Below, one piece after another: positions 46,486 through 58,878 of a DNA stretch of 64,000 bases (positions are counted from its first letter, which is position 1; each line of letters begins with the position of its first letter). Source of the stretch: Diospyros lotus (Eukaryota; Streptophyta; Magnoliopsida; Ericales; Ebenaceae); the NCBI RefSeq assembly GCF_014633365.1, contig NC_068338.1:18858616-18922615 (forward strand). Direction: 5' to 3'. The translations under genes and the position numbers were made by a program. Under the pieces are notes generated by a model that was not told the origin of the DNA, made no database searches, and saw only the letters and a program-made list of their open reading frames with translations.

Positions 46486-46545
46486 GCCCTATCAGATGAT
46501 GAGAAAAGATCTTTATATGATCACAAACCTCACATGAGGTTTGCG
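46486..46545 (+). pseudogene. captured exon, J-domain-like
   Basis: Sixty bases (20 codons) bounded by TGTGTAG and GTATGC splice-type borders. They encode ALSDDEKRSLYD followed by HKPHMRFA. The L-S-D-x-E-K-R-x-x-Y-D run is the end of the DnaJ J domain (helix III to IV). The remaining exons were not identified. An HMG-box origin was considered but fits less well. It sits within a CACTA element, so capture of host sequence is the simplest explanation. Confidence 0.4.
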
Positions 46546-49140
46546 GTATGCCCTAGTTTTAAATTGTAGATGCTATGTGTTTTTGTTTCAATGAAATTCT
46601 TATCTTTTCACAGAAGGTATCAAGACTGATGCAAAGGCCAAAAAGTATGTTAAAAGAGACTATCAGGGGATGTTCTTGCAACAAAATTTTGATGGTTGCC
46701 AATTTTTTTATCAGAATATTAGTATGTTCTATACATTTAATATGATCTTCTTTCATTATCATGGTGTAACCAACATCTAACAGTGCAGTCCTTCACGGAA
46801 CATCATCCCCCTTTTTGATATATGATTTTTTTTTTTGGTTAAGTTTATATATGTATATAACTCGTCTACATTTTTAATTTTATTTTTTAAATAGCTCTCC
46901 GAAAGATTTTGTTGTTGGGTGTAAGGCTTAAAATGCTAGTCTAATGCCAATATTGTAACAATATTCTGTTTTAGCTCTTTACTTTTATTTTGTGTTCTTA
47001 ATTTTAGCCGTGTATTAGATAGATTATCATGCATAATGTAGCAGATGTGTCAATCTTAGTTTAAACTCAACCGCATTACTTGTTGAGTTTTTTAGGTCCC
47101 GTCCCTTTAAAGCTTATACAATTGATAATCATTGAATCTTTTGATTTTTACTGCTTATATTTTTACTCACTCAAACCAAAATAATAGTCCCAAGTTTTTA
47201 TTTTTTTCATTTGGACGTTCAAAATAGTGTCCAATTTATCAATTCAAAGAATATTCAATTTTATAATTTCCATTCTACCCATAGTTAACTGTTTACACAT
47301 TTAAATGATCTAAACTCATTAAATGATCAATTTACTCTTCTTTTTATGTATATAGGTTGTAAAGTAATTGTGTGTACTTGGGGGAATTTGGTATACCAGA
47401 AAGGGTAGTTAGCCCTAGTATTAATTATGTTTCATTAATTTGTGTGTTTTGTCTTACTAAAATATATTTTCGGATGGACAGAGTATTTATTTTTATCTAT
47501 ATCTTGAACTTGTTGCATGGGGTCTTTCTTTAATTCTCAATTTATGCAGGGTATTCACAATCTACTTCTATTCCCTATTATATTCAACGTTTAGTTTTCT
47601 TTTTCTAAAAGCACATCTTGGCATCCAAAAGCCATCAATTTCTAAGTTGCAGTCTTCTTTATGCCTGCTGCTAATCTTAAAAGGTGGATTTTCCTTTTCC
47701 TATAGGTTTAGAAAGAGTTAAACTTGATGAACAAGTTTGATGCTGATTTTCATTTTTGGGAGTTGAATGTTTTCTTTTATTCTTAAATTTATGTTGGCAT
47801 GGGCTTTTGCCACATTTCTATTAAGTTTAATTCTATATTTTCCCTTTTCATATATTTACGCAGCTTCTCATAGAATTTACCATCAAGTTGTGATGTAGGC
47901 AGGTATTCTACGGTATGGCAAATTTTCATATTGTTATACTTATTAATAATTCCAATATTCTAACTTCTGTGGTCGAACTTCATTCTGACTATTAATGTCT
48001 CAGTTCAAAATTTGTACGCTTATCTTTGATGCATGTGCAATGAATATAGTGAATCTCAAAATTTAGGGCATAATATTCTCATGATTGTTATAGTGCTAAT
48101 TTCAAAATATTTGGGCATAATATTCCTATACATCTTGGTCTATGGAGTTTCTGGCACCATGCATGTGTTCGGACCTGAATTATCCAACAAGATATATATG
48201 TTTGAGATACAAGTTTATTATGTAGTTCATCTTTAATCATTATCATTTGCACTACAAGTTTTAAATTTATGTTCTTTTGGTAGATATCATCTCAGTTCTT
48301 TGATTATAGTTGGCGCCTCTAGCAGATTGCTCTGCACACCATTAGGATAGTTTATTATACAGATGCAAAGAGTTCTTTGATTATAGTTGAAGAGCAATAA
48401 GCACACATGTTAATTAGGATAGTTTATTTTTTGTTAAATATTCATGAAATTATGCAATAGTTTTATTGTGGACCAATTCTTGGGAAATTTGTGCAGCAAC
48501 ATCATTTTACATAAACCTTCAATAAGATATTAATGTGAAAGTTATTGATATATATTGTTTGAAATATGACAAATTTATATAACAAAGGACTTATGAACAC
48601 AGTGGGAATGTTGTAGATTTTGTTTTTTTAGAAATTATATTACAATAATTGTATATCCTTGTAAGTGTAATTTTTTTTACTTAAAAGTTTGTGAGTATTT
48701 AAGTCTTGTACAGATAACATCAATTACAAAATTTAGAGTGTGTTTGTTAAATTTTGTAGTGTTTTGATGCATTTTAGTGGTTGTATGTTATGTAGTTTGT
48801 GATTGAGACATTATGAGCTTTATTAATTCTATTTCTAACCTTTTATAAAGAAAACATGAACACTTCTTTGACTTTAATTTTATGTTTTTTTTTTTTTTTT
48901 TTGTAGGTCAATGAGACAACAGGACTCTAAAGGAAACAACTTCTGTCTTAGACTACATGAACAGTTTTATGACTATATATAGTGTTTTGTTGTATATTTT
49001 TTAATAGTATATATGATTGTTAAAGTGTTACTTTTAGTTAAATATCTTTTTTGGTGTACATTTTTTAATAGTATATATAATTATTAAAGTGTTATTTTTA
49101 GTTGAACATATTTTTTGGTGTAATTTGTTGGCAATTAACA
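46546..49140. other. CACTA interior, intron-like, no gene
   Basis: T-rich with pyrimidine tracts; a T16 run followed by TTGTAGGTC at about 48884-48909 looks like a splice acceptor before a purine-rich segment (48906-48960). No recognisable protein. A repeated phrase TTTTTTAATAGTATATAT occurs at 48998 and 49056. Confidence 0.4.
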
Positions 49141-49751
49141 CTTATATATATACTACTTTTGGTGTGTAAATGTTAATGGATAATGATTACTTTGGTGTTA
49201 TTTGAATGACATGTTTAATTTTATGAGTTTTATTCCAATTTGATATGGATAATGATATATAGGTTTAGTGGTTTATATCAAAAGGGGATATTTTTGCAAT
49301 TGATGACTAACAATTGTTTTCATATTATTAAAAAAAATTAAAAATATATATATATATTTTTTAATGATATGAATCATACCGTCGCTAATTGTTCATATTA
49401 TTAACGAGAGGAAATATTGTCGTTATTGATTTGTGTTTTGATAACTAAAAAGTTATTTTTAATGACAGGAATCATACGGTCGCTAATTGTTTAGACTATT
49501 AACGATGGGACATATTGTCGTTATTGGGTTATAATTTGATAATTAATAATTATTTTTAACGACGGGAATCATACAGTCGCTAATATAATTAACGACGGAT
49601 TTATCATTCCCGTCATTAAAGAATTTTATTCTCAGAGGTAATAACGACGACCAACGATAAGAAAATTTCCGTCATTACAACTTTTTAACGACTGGAAATC
49701 AACTTTTAACGACTGATTTTTCCATCGTTAAATCCCGTTTTTCTTGTAGTG

Positions 49752-50223
49752 TTAAAAGTCGTCAGATAAGTTTAATAAATACATTGAAAATGACAAAAAT
49801 CTAGAATATTTTCAATCTATATCTTAATTAACAAATATTATGTTAGTATAAGATTATGTTATGATGCTCAATATATAATTAGTTAAATGATTTTTTGTCA
49901 TAATTTAATCACTTGGAGTGTGGCTTAACTAAAGTGAAGCTTAAATTTAATTGAAATGATAAATATTCTTGCCTTCCAACACCAATTAGAAAGCTTGTAT
50001 TAAACAATCACTTAGAACACAACGTTTTTTGTGAGACAGACAGAATTCACGGCCCAAAAAAAATAAAATAATAAATAAATAAACGAAAAACCAGGACCTA
50101 GTTGCCATTCCCCTTGTATATAAACTGGTGGAAGTGGCCAAACTATTGCATATGTCTTAGATTGCCCACCACCACCACCACTAGTTATAGCAAACCAGTG
50201 GTGATCCATCTCACAGCTTGGGA
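49752..50223 (+). promoter_or_regulatory. ascorbate oxidase promoter and 5' leader
   Basis: The TATA box TATATAAA is at 50117-50124, 100 bases before the ATG, giving a leader of about 70 bases. The leader includes a CCA microsatellite (50166-50181). The CACTA element ends 365 bases upstream of the TATA box, so most upstream regulatory DNA is transposon-derived. Confidence 0.6.
50117..50124 (+). promoter_or_regulatory. TATA box
   Basis: TATATAAA in a GC-richer local context upstream of the ascorbate oxidase start codon. Confidence 0.65.
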
Positions 50224-53200
50224 ATGGGTTCTTCTTCAAGGCCTCTTCTTCTTCTTCTTCTTCTTCTTGTGATGGGTTTAGCGGCCCTGCAAGTTCAGCC
50301 ATCGTTGGCTTCAGAGACCAGAGAGTTCAAGTGGAATGTGGAATACATTTACTGGGCTCCCGACTGCGTGGAGGGCGTTGTCATGGCCATCAACGGCCAG
50401 TTTCCCGGGCCGACGATCCGAGCTCGCGCCGGCGACCTCATCAGTGTGAAACTCACCAACAAGCTCCCCACTGAAGGCGTCGTTATTCACTGGGATGGAA
50501 TCCGACAGGTTCCCTGATTTCCACATTTTTTTACTACTGTTGGTTCCAAACGTCAATACAATACAAAATAGAAGAGTCTTGTTCAAGTCACCGACAGCAA
50601 GTGTCGAAATTGTTGGATCCAGCATAGTGACCATATACTTTAGAGTTAGAGAGTGAATGCGTAGCCTGCTTCACTTAATGACACTATACATGAAGTTTAT
50701 ATGATTGATTATATAACGTTGGTGGTGTTGTTTGATGGGTTTAATTTTGTTTCCAGATGGGAACGCCATGGGCTGATGGAACTGCTTCCATCTCACAGTG
50801 TCCAATCAAGCCAGGAGAGTCCTTTGTGTATAGCTTTAAAGTTGACAAGGTGAAGCACTTCCTTCTTGCTTTCCGCTTCGCTGTCTCCCGAATAAGGATT
50901 ATTCTGTCAGATAACAAAAGAAATTATAACCTTACTCTCCTTATACGTCCCTACAGATGCCTTTTCCACAAAATAATCACTCTTCTTTGCTTCTTCATTT
51001 CTCTCACCTTGTATTATGTTATAACAATGATTTGAAATTTAAATCTAACTGTAATTAAAATATAAAATTTAACTGTAATTATAATACATCTACCATTGAA
51101 GATTTATCTTTTTCGACTCTCATCAAAATTTATTCTTTTTTTTTGTGACTCATTTTCTAATTATAATATAAATTTATTTAAATTTTTTTCTATATATATT
51201 TATAGATAGTGATAGATATATAAATAGGTATCAATACTCTAAAAATATTGTAATTATATCATTATTGTTATGTCAATATTATTATATTAATATTTTATTT
51301 TTTATATTCGTACTGTTTTTTAAGTTAAATTTTTCACATTTAAATTTTATGTTTGTTTATGTATTTAATAGTTTAATTATAATTTATTTTCGATTCAAAA
51401 TTTCAACAATTTAAAACATATGAAATGACCACACACTAAGATTGTCAAAATCGTAAAATCATAAGAAGATCTTCAACATCTAAAATTATAAAATTAAATG
51501 TAATTTAATTTTAAAATCATAAAATCATAAGAATTTTTGATATAAAAAATCATAAAATCAGATCATAAAATCAGAATTTAACATCCATGTCCCACAATGT
51601 ATGTATATATAATATTATATAAACAGTTTCAATAAAGAGAGAATCATGCAGAGTATCAAAAAAGTCAACTGCGGGCAGGCAGTCAACTTTTGCCGAGATC
51701 TCCTCGCTTATAACATATAAAAACACGCGTATCCGCACGTGCAGCTGGTTTTTGAATTGTATTTGTGGCCAGAAACCGATTCAAATAATTAATTTACCAA
51801 ATCTTGTTTCTGAAGATTTTTTTTTTTTTTAATTATGTTTCATTACTGGTATCCTCAGTCACCCCATCCCTAAAATTACACTGAGGAGGTAAATCAATGG
51901 ATGTGCCCAAATGATCAGGGTGGTAGACCTAAGCACCACTAATATCACTCCTAAGGTCTTCCCCCAGAAAGAAGCATTTTTGTTTCCCCAGTAATCAAAC
52001 CCACACTAGAAATCTTCAGACAAACTTTTCAACCTACTCCTGTTTTTTAAGATTCTTTGTTCCCGTGAGCTATTGTCTTTTCTTTGAAAAATGGTGTTTG
52101 TACATCACAGACTACAAAAATGGCTACTAAAATTGGCAAAATGATAAAAATGTCTTTACACTAATTACAAAATTACTTCTTTTTTTCTTCTCACGGTTCT
52201 CTTCTCTCATATCTCTCTCATTTCCATTATTATCTTCAGCAATCGTATGTTGCCGCCTTTCTTTCATTATCTTCGACTTGCTGCCTCATCTCTCGAGCGT
52301 AGATCATCACTACATCTTCTCTTATCACAAAGAAAGAGAATGCAACAACGATCGATGCACAACAGAGGAGATGGAGAGATGATCACGAGAAAGAGAGAAG
52401 GAGGAGAGAAGAGAGACTATAAAAAGGAAAGGAAACACAGACCTTTTCTTTTGCTAGTTAAAGTCAAACAAATTATAGTAATATTTATTTAAATCAGTGA
52501 GGCATCACCCAAATTTAAAAATTCCTAATTAATTAAATGGCGTTTATGGCAGGTGAGTCCCGTTCCCATTAGACTGATAATAATAAAGTGATAATTCCCA
52601 ACCAAGACTGTCCCATTACAACGGCCCTTTTGACAGAGTCTTGGTAATATAATGAATGGTATTATTATAATTGATGATGATGATGATGTTGTTTAGGCGG
52701 GAACGTACTTTTACCATGGGCACTATGGGATGCAAAGATCAGCAGGGTTGTATGGGGCTCTTGTCGTAGACGTGGCAGAAGGCGAGAAGGAGCCTTTCCA
52801 TTATGACGAAGACTTCACCCTTCTGCTCAGCGATTGGTGGCACCAAAGCGCCCATGAACAAGAGACCGGCCTCTCTTCCAAGCCCTATCGTTGGATCGGC
52901 GAACCCCAGGTGGGTAACCAAGCCCTCCCCCCGCCCTAATTAAAAGTCGAAATTGTGGGTTCAAATCAAATCATCATGCATGTTGATTCCTTCCTGTATC
53001 TCGATATACGGTTGTTTGTTTCATGAGTTTAATAATAATGTTGGGGTGTGTTTGGACAGAGTTTGCTGATAAACGGGAGAGGGCAGTACAATTGTTCTCT
53101 AGCGGCGAAGACAGGGATGAGTCAGTGCAAATTTACGGGAAGGGAGCAGTGCGCGCCATATGTTTTGCGGGTCCATCCAAACAAGACCTACAGGCTTAGG

Positions 53201-54381
53201 CTGGCCAGCTCCACCTCTCTCGCTTCACTCAACTTAGCCATTGGGGTAAGCCAAGCCAACACACACCAAACAAATTTATGTAAACCCTTTATTTTATTCA
53301 CATTATTACATGTTAGTAATTTATGTATAGCCAAACAAATTCCATATATTGTCTTCCAATAATCATTACAATTTACTACGGAGAAAATGAGGTCCTACTT
53401 TATGTATTTAATTTTGAACAAACGCAGGGCCATAAGATGACGGTGGTGGAGGCCGACGGCAACTACGTGCAGCCGTTCACCACGGAGGACATGGACATTT
53501 ATTCCGGCGAGAGCTACTCGGTGCTCTTCACCGCCGACCAGGACCCTTCCACCAACTACTGGCTTTCATTCAGCGTAAGAGGCAGAGAACCAAAGACCGC
53601 CCCAGCCCTTACCATTCTCCACTACGCCTCCACCCACATGTCCATCCCCACCTCTCGGCCGCCGGTGGCTCCTCTCTGGAACAACTACACCCACAGCAAG
53701 CTCTTCGCCAACAAAGTCCGGGCCATCGCCGGCTCCCCGCGGCCGCCGGCCACCTTCCACCGCAGGCTTAACCTCCTCAACACCCAAAACTACATCGACG
53801 GATACGTCAAATGGTCCATCAACAACGTCTCCCTAAGCCTCCCGGCTACTCCGTACCTGGGCGCCATCAAATACAAGTTAAGAAACGCTTTCAACCATGT
53901 GAGTCCGCCGGATAATTACCCGGCCAACTACGACGTGATGAAGCAGGCGGAGAACACTAATTCCATTTACGGCGACGGGGTTTACTTCTTCGGCTTGAAC
54001 AGAACGGTGGACGTGATCCTGCAGAACGCCAACGCACTGTCGGCGGGGACCAGCGAGATTCATCCATGGCATTTGCACGGCCACGATTTCTGGGTTTTGG
54101 GCTACGGGGAGGGGAAGTTTACCAGCGAGGATGATAAGGGTTTGAACTTGAAGAATCCACCGTTCAAGAACACGGCGGTGATATTCCCTTACGGCTGGAC
54201 GGTGCTGAGGTTCGTGGCGGATAATCCGAGGGTTTGGGCGTTTCATTGCCACATAGAGCCTCACCTGCATCTGGGAATGGGCGTGGTTTTCGCGGAAGGC
54301 GTCCACCACATCTCGGGGATTCCCCACCAAGCGCTCGCCTGCGGCCTGACGGCTACGTGGCTATTTGGCTTAGCGCTTTGA
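50224..54381 (+). CDS. AO: L-ascorbate oxidase, five exons, with altered copper motif
   Basis: A secreted multicopper oxidase that oxidises ascorbate in the cell wall space while reducing oxygen to water. Exons: 50224-50508, 50757-50849, 52697-52909, 53060-53245 and 53428-54381; all introns are GT-AG, phase 0, total 576 codons, near the family norm. Residues 1-30 are a signal peptide (an eight-Leu core). The three cupredoxin domains follow. Copper motifs: HWDG at 89-92 (family HWHG), HGH at 133-135, HPWHLHGH at 471-478 and [12 protein letters not shown] at 532-543; all ligands are kept except residue 91, where Asp replaces the type-3 copper His. Spacing of H89 to H133 (44) and H471 to H532 (61) equals zucchini enzyme spacing. 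The ATG at 50224 is chosen because a signal peptide follows. The last ten residues diverge from the family and may come from an insertion. Activity is therefore doubtful; a non-enzymatic or SKU5-like role is possible. Confidence 0.9.
50850..52696 (+). other. intron 2 of ascorbate oxidase (1.85 kb)
   Basis: AT-rich intron, much longer than the other three (248, 150 and 182 bases). No complete transposon was recognised inside; open frames there have no family features. Confidence 0.8.
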
Positions 54382-54469
54382 CCGCTTTTAAGCTGCTTAT
54401 GCAGCGTATAAACTATATAGCGTTTTATTATGATATGTTTGACAATAACAATCAGCTAAAAAGCTGTGT
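54360..54469. repeat. possible MITE left end overlapping the oxidase stop codon
   Basis: GCTATTTGGCTTA (54360-54372) is the inverse of TAAGCCAAACAAC at 63111-63123 with two mismatches, and both are followed inward by CTTTTAAG words. Text across the solo LTR insertions (54380-54469 and 59915-59990) shares AAAGC/GCTTTT motifs. If right, a hAT-like MITE supplies the last codons and stop of the oxidase. Confidence 0.35.
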
Positions 54470-55212
54470 TGTAATACTCGGCAATGATTTGAAATTATAA
54501 ATAATATTTGATGAAGAGCATAAATGGAATTTTTGAAAAAATGAGATTATAGGATACACTAACGCAACTTTAGACGACCGAATTAGTTAGAAGGAGTACC
54601 TTGGACCCTAGATAGCCAAGAAAAATAGTATAGTATCGACGAGTGATTCGAATTATGATTTTTAGTGATGAAAGAAAATGGATCGGGAACAATTTTCGAT
54701 ATAGCTGTCGACCAGGCTGAGAAAACCGAATCGACGTAAGAGACGTCCGAAAAGTCAACAGAGTGTGTCAAGGACCAATATTTTATGTGTAGAACAACCC
54801 TTAAGTGATTTTGGGTTAAAACAAATGAATTTAAGGTCAAAACGATCAGTCGAGCCTAAGTGTAATTTTCTAAATTTTGTCTGAGGGAGGTCAAAACGAT
54901 AATTTTTTGAAAGTTTCAAAGGTGAAATGAGAAGTACAAGACTTGTGGGCCTTAATGGTGGTAATGGAATGATTAGGGGCTCAAGGGAAAAGGCAAAAAT
55001 GCCATTGAAAGAAATCAAGGGGTCAAAATGCAATTTACGAAAAATAGGCAGTGTGAACGCAGCAAGCCAAAACGGTCGCCGCAAATCCTCACACATGGAG
55101 GCCGATCTCGGAAATGGGATGGCCGGGGAGGAGCTGGGAGAGGTCGTATACGACCTGGGTTTCTTGTAGGCCCCATGGCCGCTAATTGGCCTGAATTTGG
55201 CCAGTTTTTTGG

Positions 55213-55220
55213 TATAAATA
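55213..55220 (+). promoter_or_regulatory. LTR TATA box (family A)
   Basis: TATAAATAGAGG in the LTR U3 region, equivalent to CATAAAAGGGG at 21173 in the other copy. It could start transcripts running away from the oxidase gene. Confidence 0.6.
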
Positions 55221-56324
55221 GAGGCCGAGGGTTTCAAGTTTTGAAGCAAAACTCGACTGTTTTTTTGAATGTTTTTTAGAGTGTGATTAAGGGGCTTTTG
55301 GTCTCGAGGCATCAAGGATCATTTTGGGAGTATTTTGAGGCATTTTCGTGTTCGTTTGGTGGCCAATCGAAGCTTGGTCGTGAGTGGGAGACAGACCACC
55401 TAAGGCTGCCTGTAAATCGATTTTTGGAGGGCTTTTTGATGTTGTTTCGGCCGAAAAAAGGTACCATCGTGATCGACATTAAGAGGGCTTCAAGGGGGTA
55501 CCAATTTCGTGGTCATCGGAGCAACCGCCGGCAGCCGATTCAACGAAGAAGACAGTGGCGCGTGGAGTCACGAGCCAGCTTTGACTCTCACACACACGCC
55601 CAGCACGTGAGTGCGCTTGTGTAACGACCCGTTAGAGGGCCTAGTATTTATTCAAGAATTATTTAATTAATTGTTGAAATATTTGATTAAGAGATTTTGT
55701 CAATTAATTATTTAATGTGGCAATTTAGATATTTTGAAGAAAAAGAATAACATTTAATTCTATTTAATTTTGGAATTAAAGGAATTTGCCAAGGTGGCAA
55801 TTTAGATTTCTAATTGAGAGAATAGTAATTAAATAGCATTTATTTTATGAAAATTAAATGCAAGGGCATGAAGGTAATTTTAGAGTTTTATTATTATTTG
55901 AGAGTTTTTATAATAATTTTTGTATTATTATTAATTAAGTGAGATTATGTATTTAAAGGAGAATGAGAATCCATATATGAGATGGATTTGGATTGAGAGT
56001 CTCCTAGTTAGATTTGGAGAAGGAATCTAAGTTGTAGAAAAAGTGTGATCTAGGGCTTTATGTCTATATATAGAGCCCATTAGCTTAGCTTTTCTTCACG
56101 CCGTGTGAAGAACAGAGAGGCCAAGAGATAGCAGAGGTTTGCTAGAGTCTTCAGGATCGCTCTAGGGTTCGATCGGAGAGATTTATCAAGGCAAGTATTC
56201 TTCCTGTAATCCCTTCCATTACAGGTTCATATCAGTTATGATTTCAGATTATTTCAGTTCTTTGTTATAGTTTTCATATTTATATCAGTAAGCAGAGACG
56301 TATATATATATATATGCGTGAAGT

Positions 56325-56665
56325 TATGAGCAAGTTCTATTAATCCTTATCCATTTTGGATTGCAAGTTCCAGTAATCTATATCCATTTTGGATTGCAAG
56401 TTCCATTAATCCTCATCCATTTTGGATTACAAGTTCAATTAATCTTCATCCATTTTGGATTGCAAGTTCCATTAATCCTCATCCATTTTGGATTGCAAGT
56501 TTAATTAATCCTCATCCATTTTGGATTGCAAGTTCCATTAATCCTTATACATTTTGGATTGCAAGTTCAATTAATTCTCATCCATTTTGGATTGCAAGTT
56601 CTATTAATCCTTATCCATTTTGGATTGCAAGTTCTATTACTCCTTTTCCCATTTGGAGTGCAAGT
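56325..56665 (+). repeat. 33-bp tandem repeat
   Basis: About ten copies of a 33-base unit centred on CCATTTTGGATTGCAAGTTC. As 33 is a multiple of three, the open frame here repeats an 11-residue LILIHFGLQV-type peptide; I treat that as a consequence of the repeat. Confidence 0.92.
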
Positions 56666-56919
56666 CCTATTATTTCTTCTTTCTTTTCAGTTGCAAGTTC
56701 CTTCCTCCTTTTATTTTTTTTAGAGGCAAGTTCTCATATATGCATGATCTTTATAGCGATTCAATCAAATATTATCTTAGAATCATCCTTAAAGTTGTTT
56801 CATATCGATTGGGATTCGTTTTCCTAAGATTTTATTCAGAATGGTGTAGAATCATTAAGTTTTGTTTCAGATTTCAGTCTTTGTTAGTGTTCATGTTCGT
56901 CAAATTTAATTGTAGATAT

Positions 56920-57305
56920 CCGAATGAGTCTTCCCATATTCGGATGAGTTTCAAGTTCCTTGCGTATGATATCCGTATGGTTTTTCGCACATCCGGATAT
57001 CTTATATCCAGATGCCCTTTCTTCTATCCGGATAGGTCTAGCATATCCGGATGCCTCCTTTCGTATCCGGATACCTTTCTCCAAAGTTAAATTTTATATT
57101 CAAATAAGTCTCATGATATATATATCTGAGTGCCTTATGAGATATCCGGATGTCCAGAATCGTATCCGGATGTCTTAGTTTCTATCCGAATATATCCCAA
57201 CATATCTAAATAGTTTCTTATGCCAGCATATCCAGATGAGCCTTCTTTTTATTCGGATGTCTTTCCTCATATCCGGATATCCTCCCTAATATCCAGAAGG
57301 CTTTT
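56920..57305 (+). repeat. array of TATCCGGATA palindromes
   Basis: More than a dozen copies or near copies of TATCCGGATR at uneven spacing of roughly 20-30 bases, most clearly from 56990 to 57290. The palindrome contains CCGG, a potential methylation target. Confidence 0.85.
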
Positions 57306-58878
57306 CCAGAAATCCAAGTGAACTTCCAGTGATGTTTTAATTCAAGTTTTATTCAAATAAGATATTCAATACCTCCAAATATTGATGCCAGAATATAACA
57401 AGTTAATCATGCCCATACTATAATACATAATTCATAGAATCTTTGTATTCCAATATATTGAAGATGAGATTACATGTTTAGTGTTTATTATGGAATGTTC
57501 AACATTATTTTATGAGATTATGTGCATACATTTTGGTATGAGCATTGAGCATGACTTTATATGGAGCACTACATATCGTGTGCCAGCATTTATATGAGCA
57601 TTGCATTATGCGCGCCAGGCGACTTAGTCCGCGGGGATCCCACCAGTATCAGTTTCAGTTACAACTCAGTTTATGAGTTGCTCGCCTGGTGACGACCAGG
57701 GGGCCAGAGGCTTTTCCTAAAGTATATGCTTACAGTTTTTTTCTATTTACAGGATTCAGATCAATCATGTATGTTTTATCATTTTATGTGGGCCTATGAG
57801 CCAAAGTTGCATATCTGCGTTTAGTTTAGAGTTTATGTGCATTACATTTTTATGAATGCAATCAGACAGTGATTATTCAGTACAAGTTCAGTGAGTTATT
57901 TATCAATATCGATATTTTTCAATTCAGCTTCAGTATTCTTTCAGCTTATTACTTGCTGAGCTTTGTAGCTCACCTTGTACTCTTCACCCCTCCAGATTCA
58001 AGTGGGAGAGTACCAAATATGGGGCCTAGCAGCAGTGGTTATAGTGTGTGTACGTGGAGTCGTTCAAAATAAAAGATGTCTAGGAGTCTGTTGAGTTTTA
58101 TAGTGTTTTCTCAGTTTAGATCTATTTTATATTTCAGTTGAGGGATTGTCCCTTAGACAGATTTTATGGTTTTCAGTTTGTATTGACTCAGAGTTTTTAT
58201 TTCAGTTGATTGAGATATTCATTTATGGTATCAGATTTCAGTTTATTAGTTAGTTTATTTTATTTTCCTGTAGCACCTCTTCTCGAGTAGTTCTAGGAGA
58301 GGGGGTGTTACAGCGTGAGCAAGGGCTTTTTGGTAATTTTGATTCCAAAATTTTTATTTAATTATTTCAGGATTTATCATGTTGAAATATTTGGGGAAAT
58401 GGTTGAGAAAATAATTATTTTGAAATTATCGAGGTGAAAAAGAGAGAAAATAGAGGAAATTATAGAAATATTAAGGAAAATAGATTTTAATGGTTCCTTA
58501 ATTAAATGTGGTGTTTAGGAAATATCTTGGCTCGAGGTTGAGAATAAATTCAAGTGTTTGTGATTTGACACGCAAAACGAGGTTGTGCACGAGGATCGAG
58601 GCAATCCTAATACGTCGAGGTTAGTGTTCACCCCCAAAACTTGTTTATTATGAGTTGTTCACTACAAAAACTTAGTTCTTGTTCTATCTAAACGTGTTGC
58701 GAATTCATGCAAAATGGTTTTGTGCATTGAAACGGTAACCGGTGACGATTGGTTTTATGAGGGAGGTCTATCCCTAAACATTTTGAACTTATGCATTGCA
58801 TTTTATAAATTGTTGTTTATATGATGCATTGAATTGTGAAATATGGCATTGTCTTGCGTTTTGTGAGTTCATATGGAA

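Larger units (their letters stand above)
44823..49751. mobile_element. CACTA transposon, 4.9 kb, non-autonomous
   Basis: The left end TACTACAA (44823-44830, one change from CACTACAA) and the right end TTGTAGTG (49744-49751) are inverted, flanked by CTA and TTA, an imperfect 3-base duplication. Both ends carry subterminal repeats: AACGACGGG/CCCGTCGTT-like words at 44848-45000 and 49370-49740 (for example ATTAACGACGGA and CGGTCGCTAATTG). No transposase is present. The interior (45200-49140) has exon- and intron-like text unlike the repeat ends, including a candidate captured exon at 46486-46545. It is not the same subfamily as the element ending at 7859, whose repeats read GCGACGGG. Confidence 0.8.
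55620..58312 (+). mobile_element. solo LTR, family C, nested in the family A LTR
   Basis: Starts TGTAACGACCCG and ends GGGTGTTACA; flanks GCTTG and GCGTG (one mismatch). The homologous family A copy has no insert at this place (near 21555). 2693 bases with no retrotransposon genes. Contains a TATA box (TATATATAG, 56065-56073), a 33-base tandem repeat and a TATCCGGATA-rich block. Confidence 0.82.

Noticed and set aside
53566..54330. Open frames on the minus strand of the last ascorbate oxidase exon
   Set aside because: They are antisense to well-conserved oxidase codons in GC-rich sequence and show no protein family features.
56526..56723. 65-residue repeated LILIHFGLQV peptide
   Set aside because: It follows from a 33-base tandem repeat in a solo LTR.
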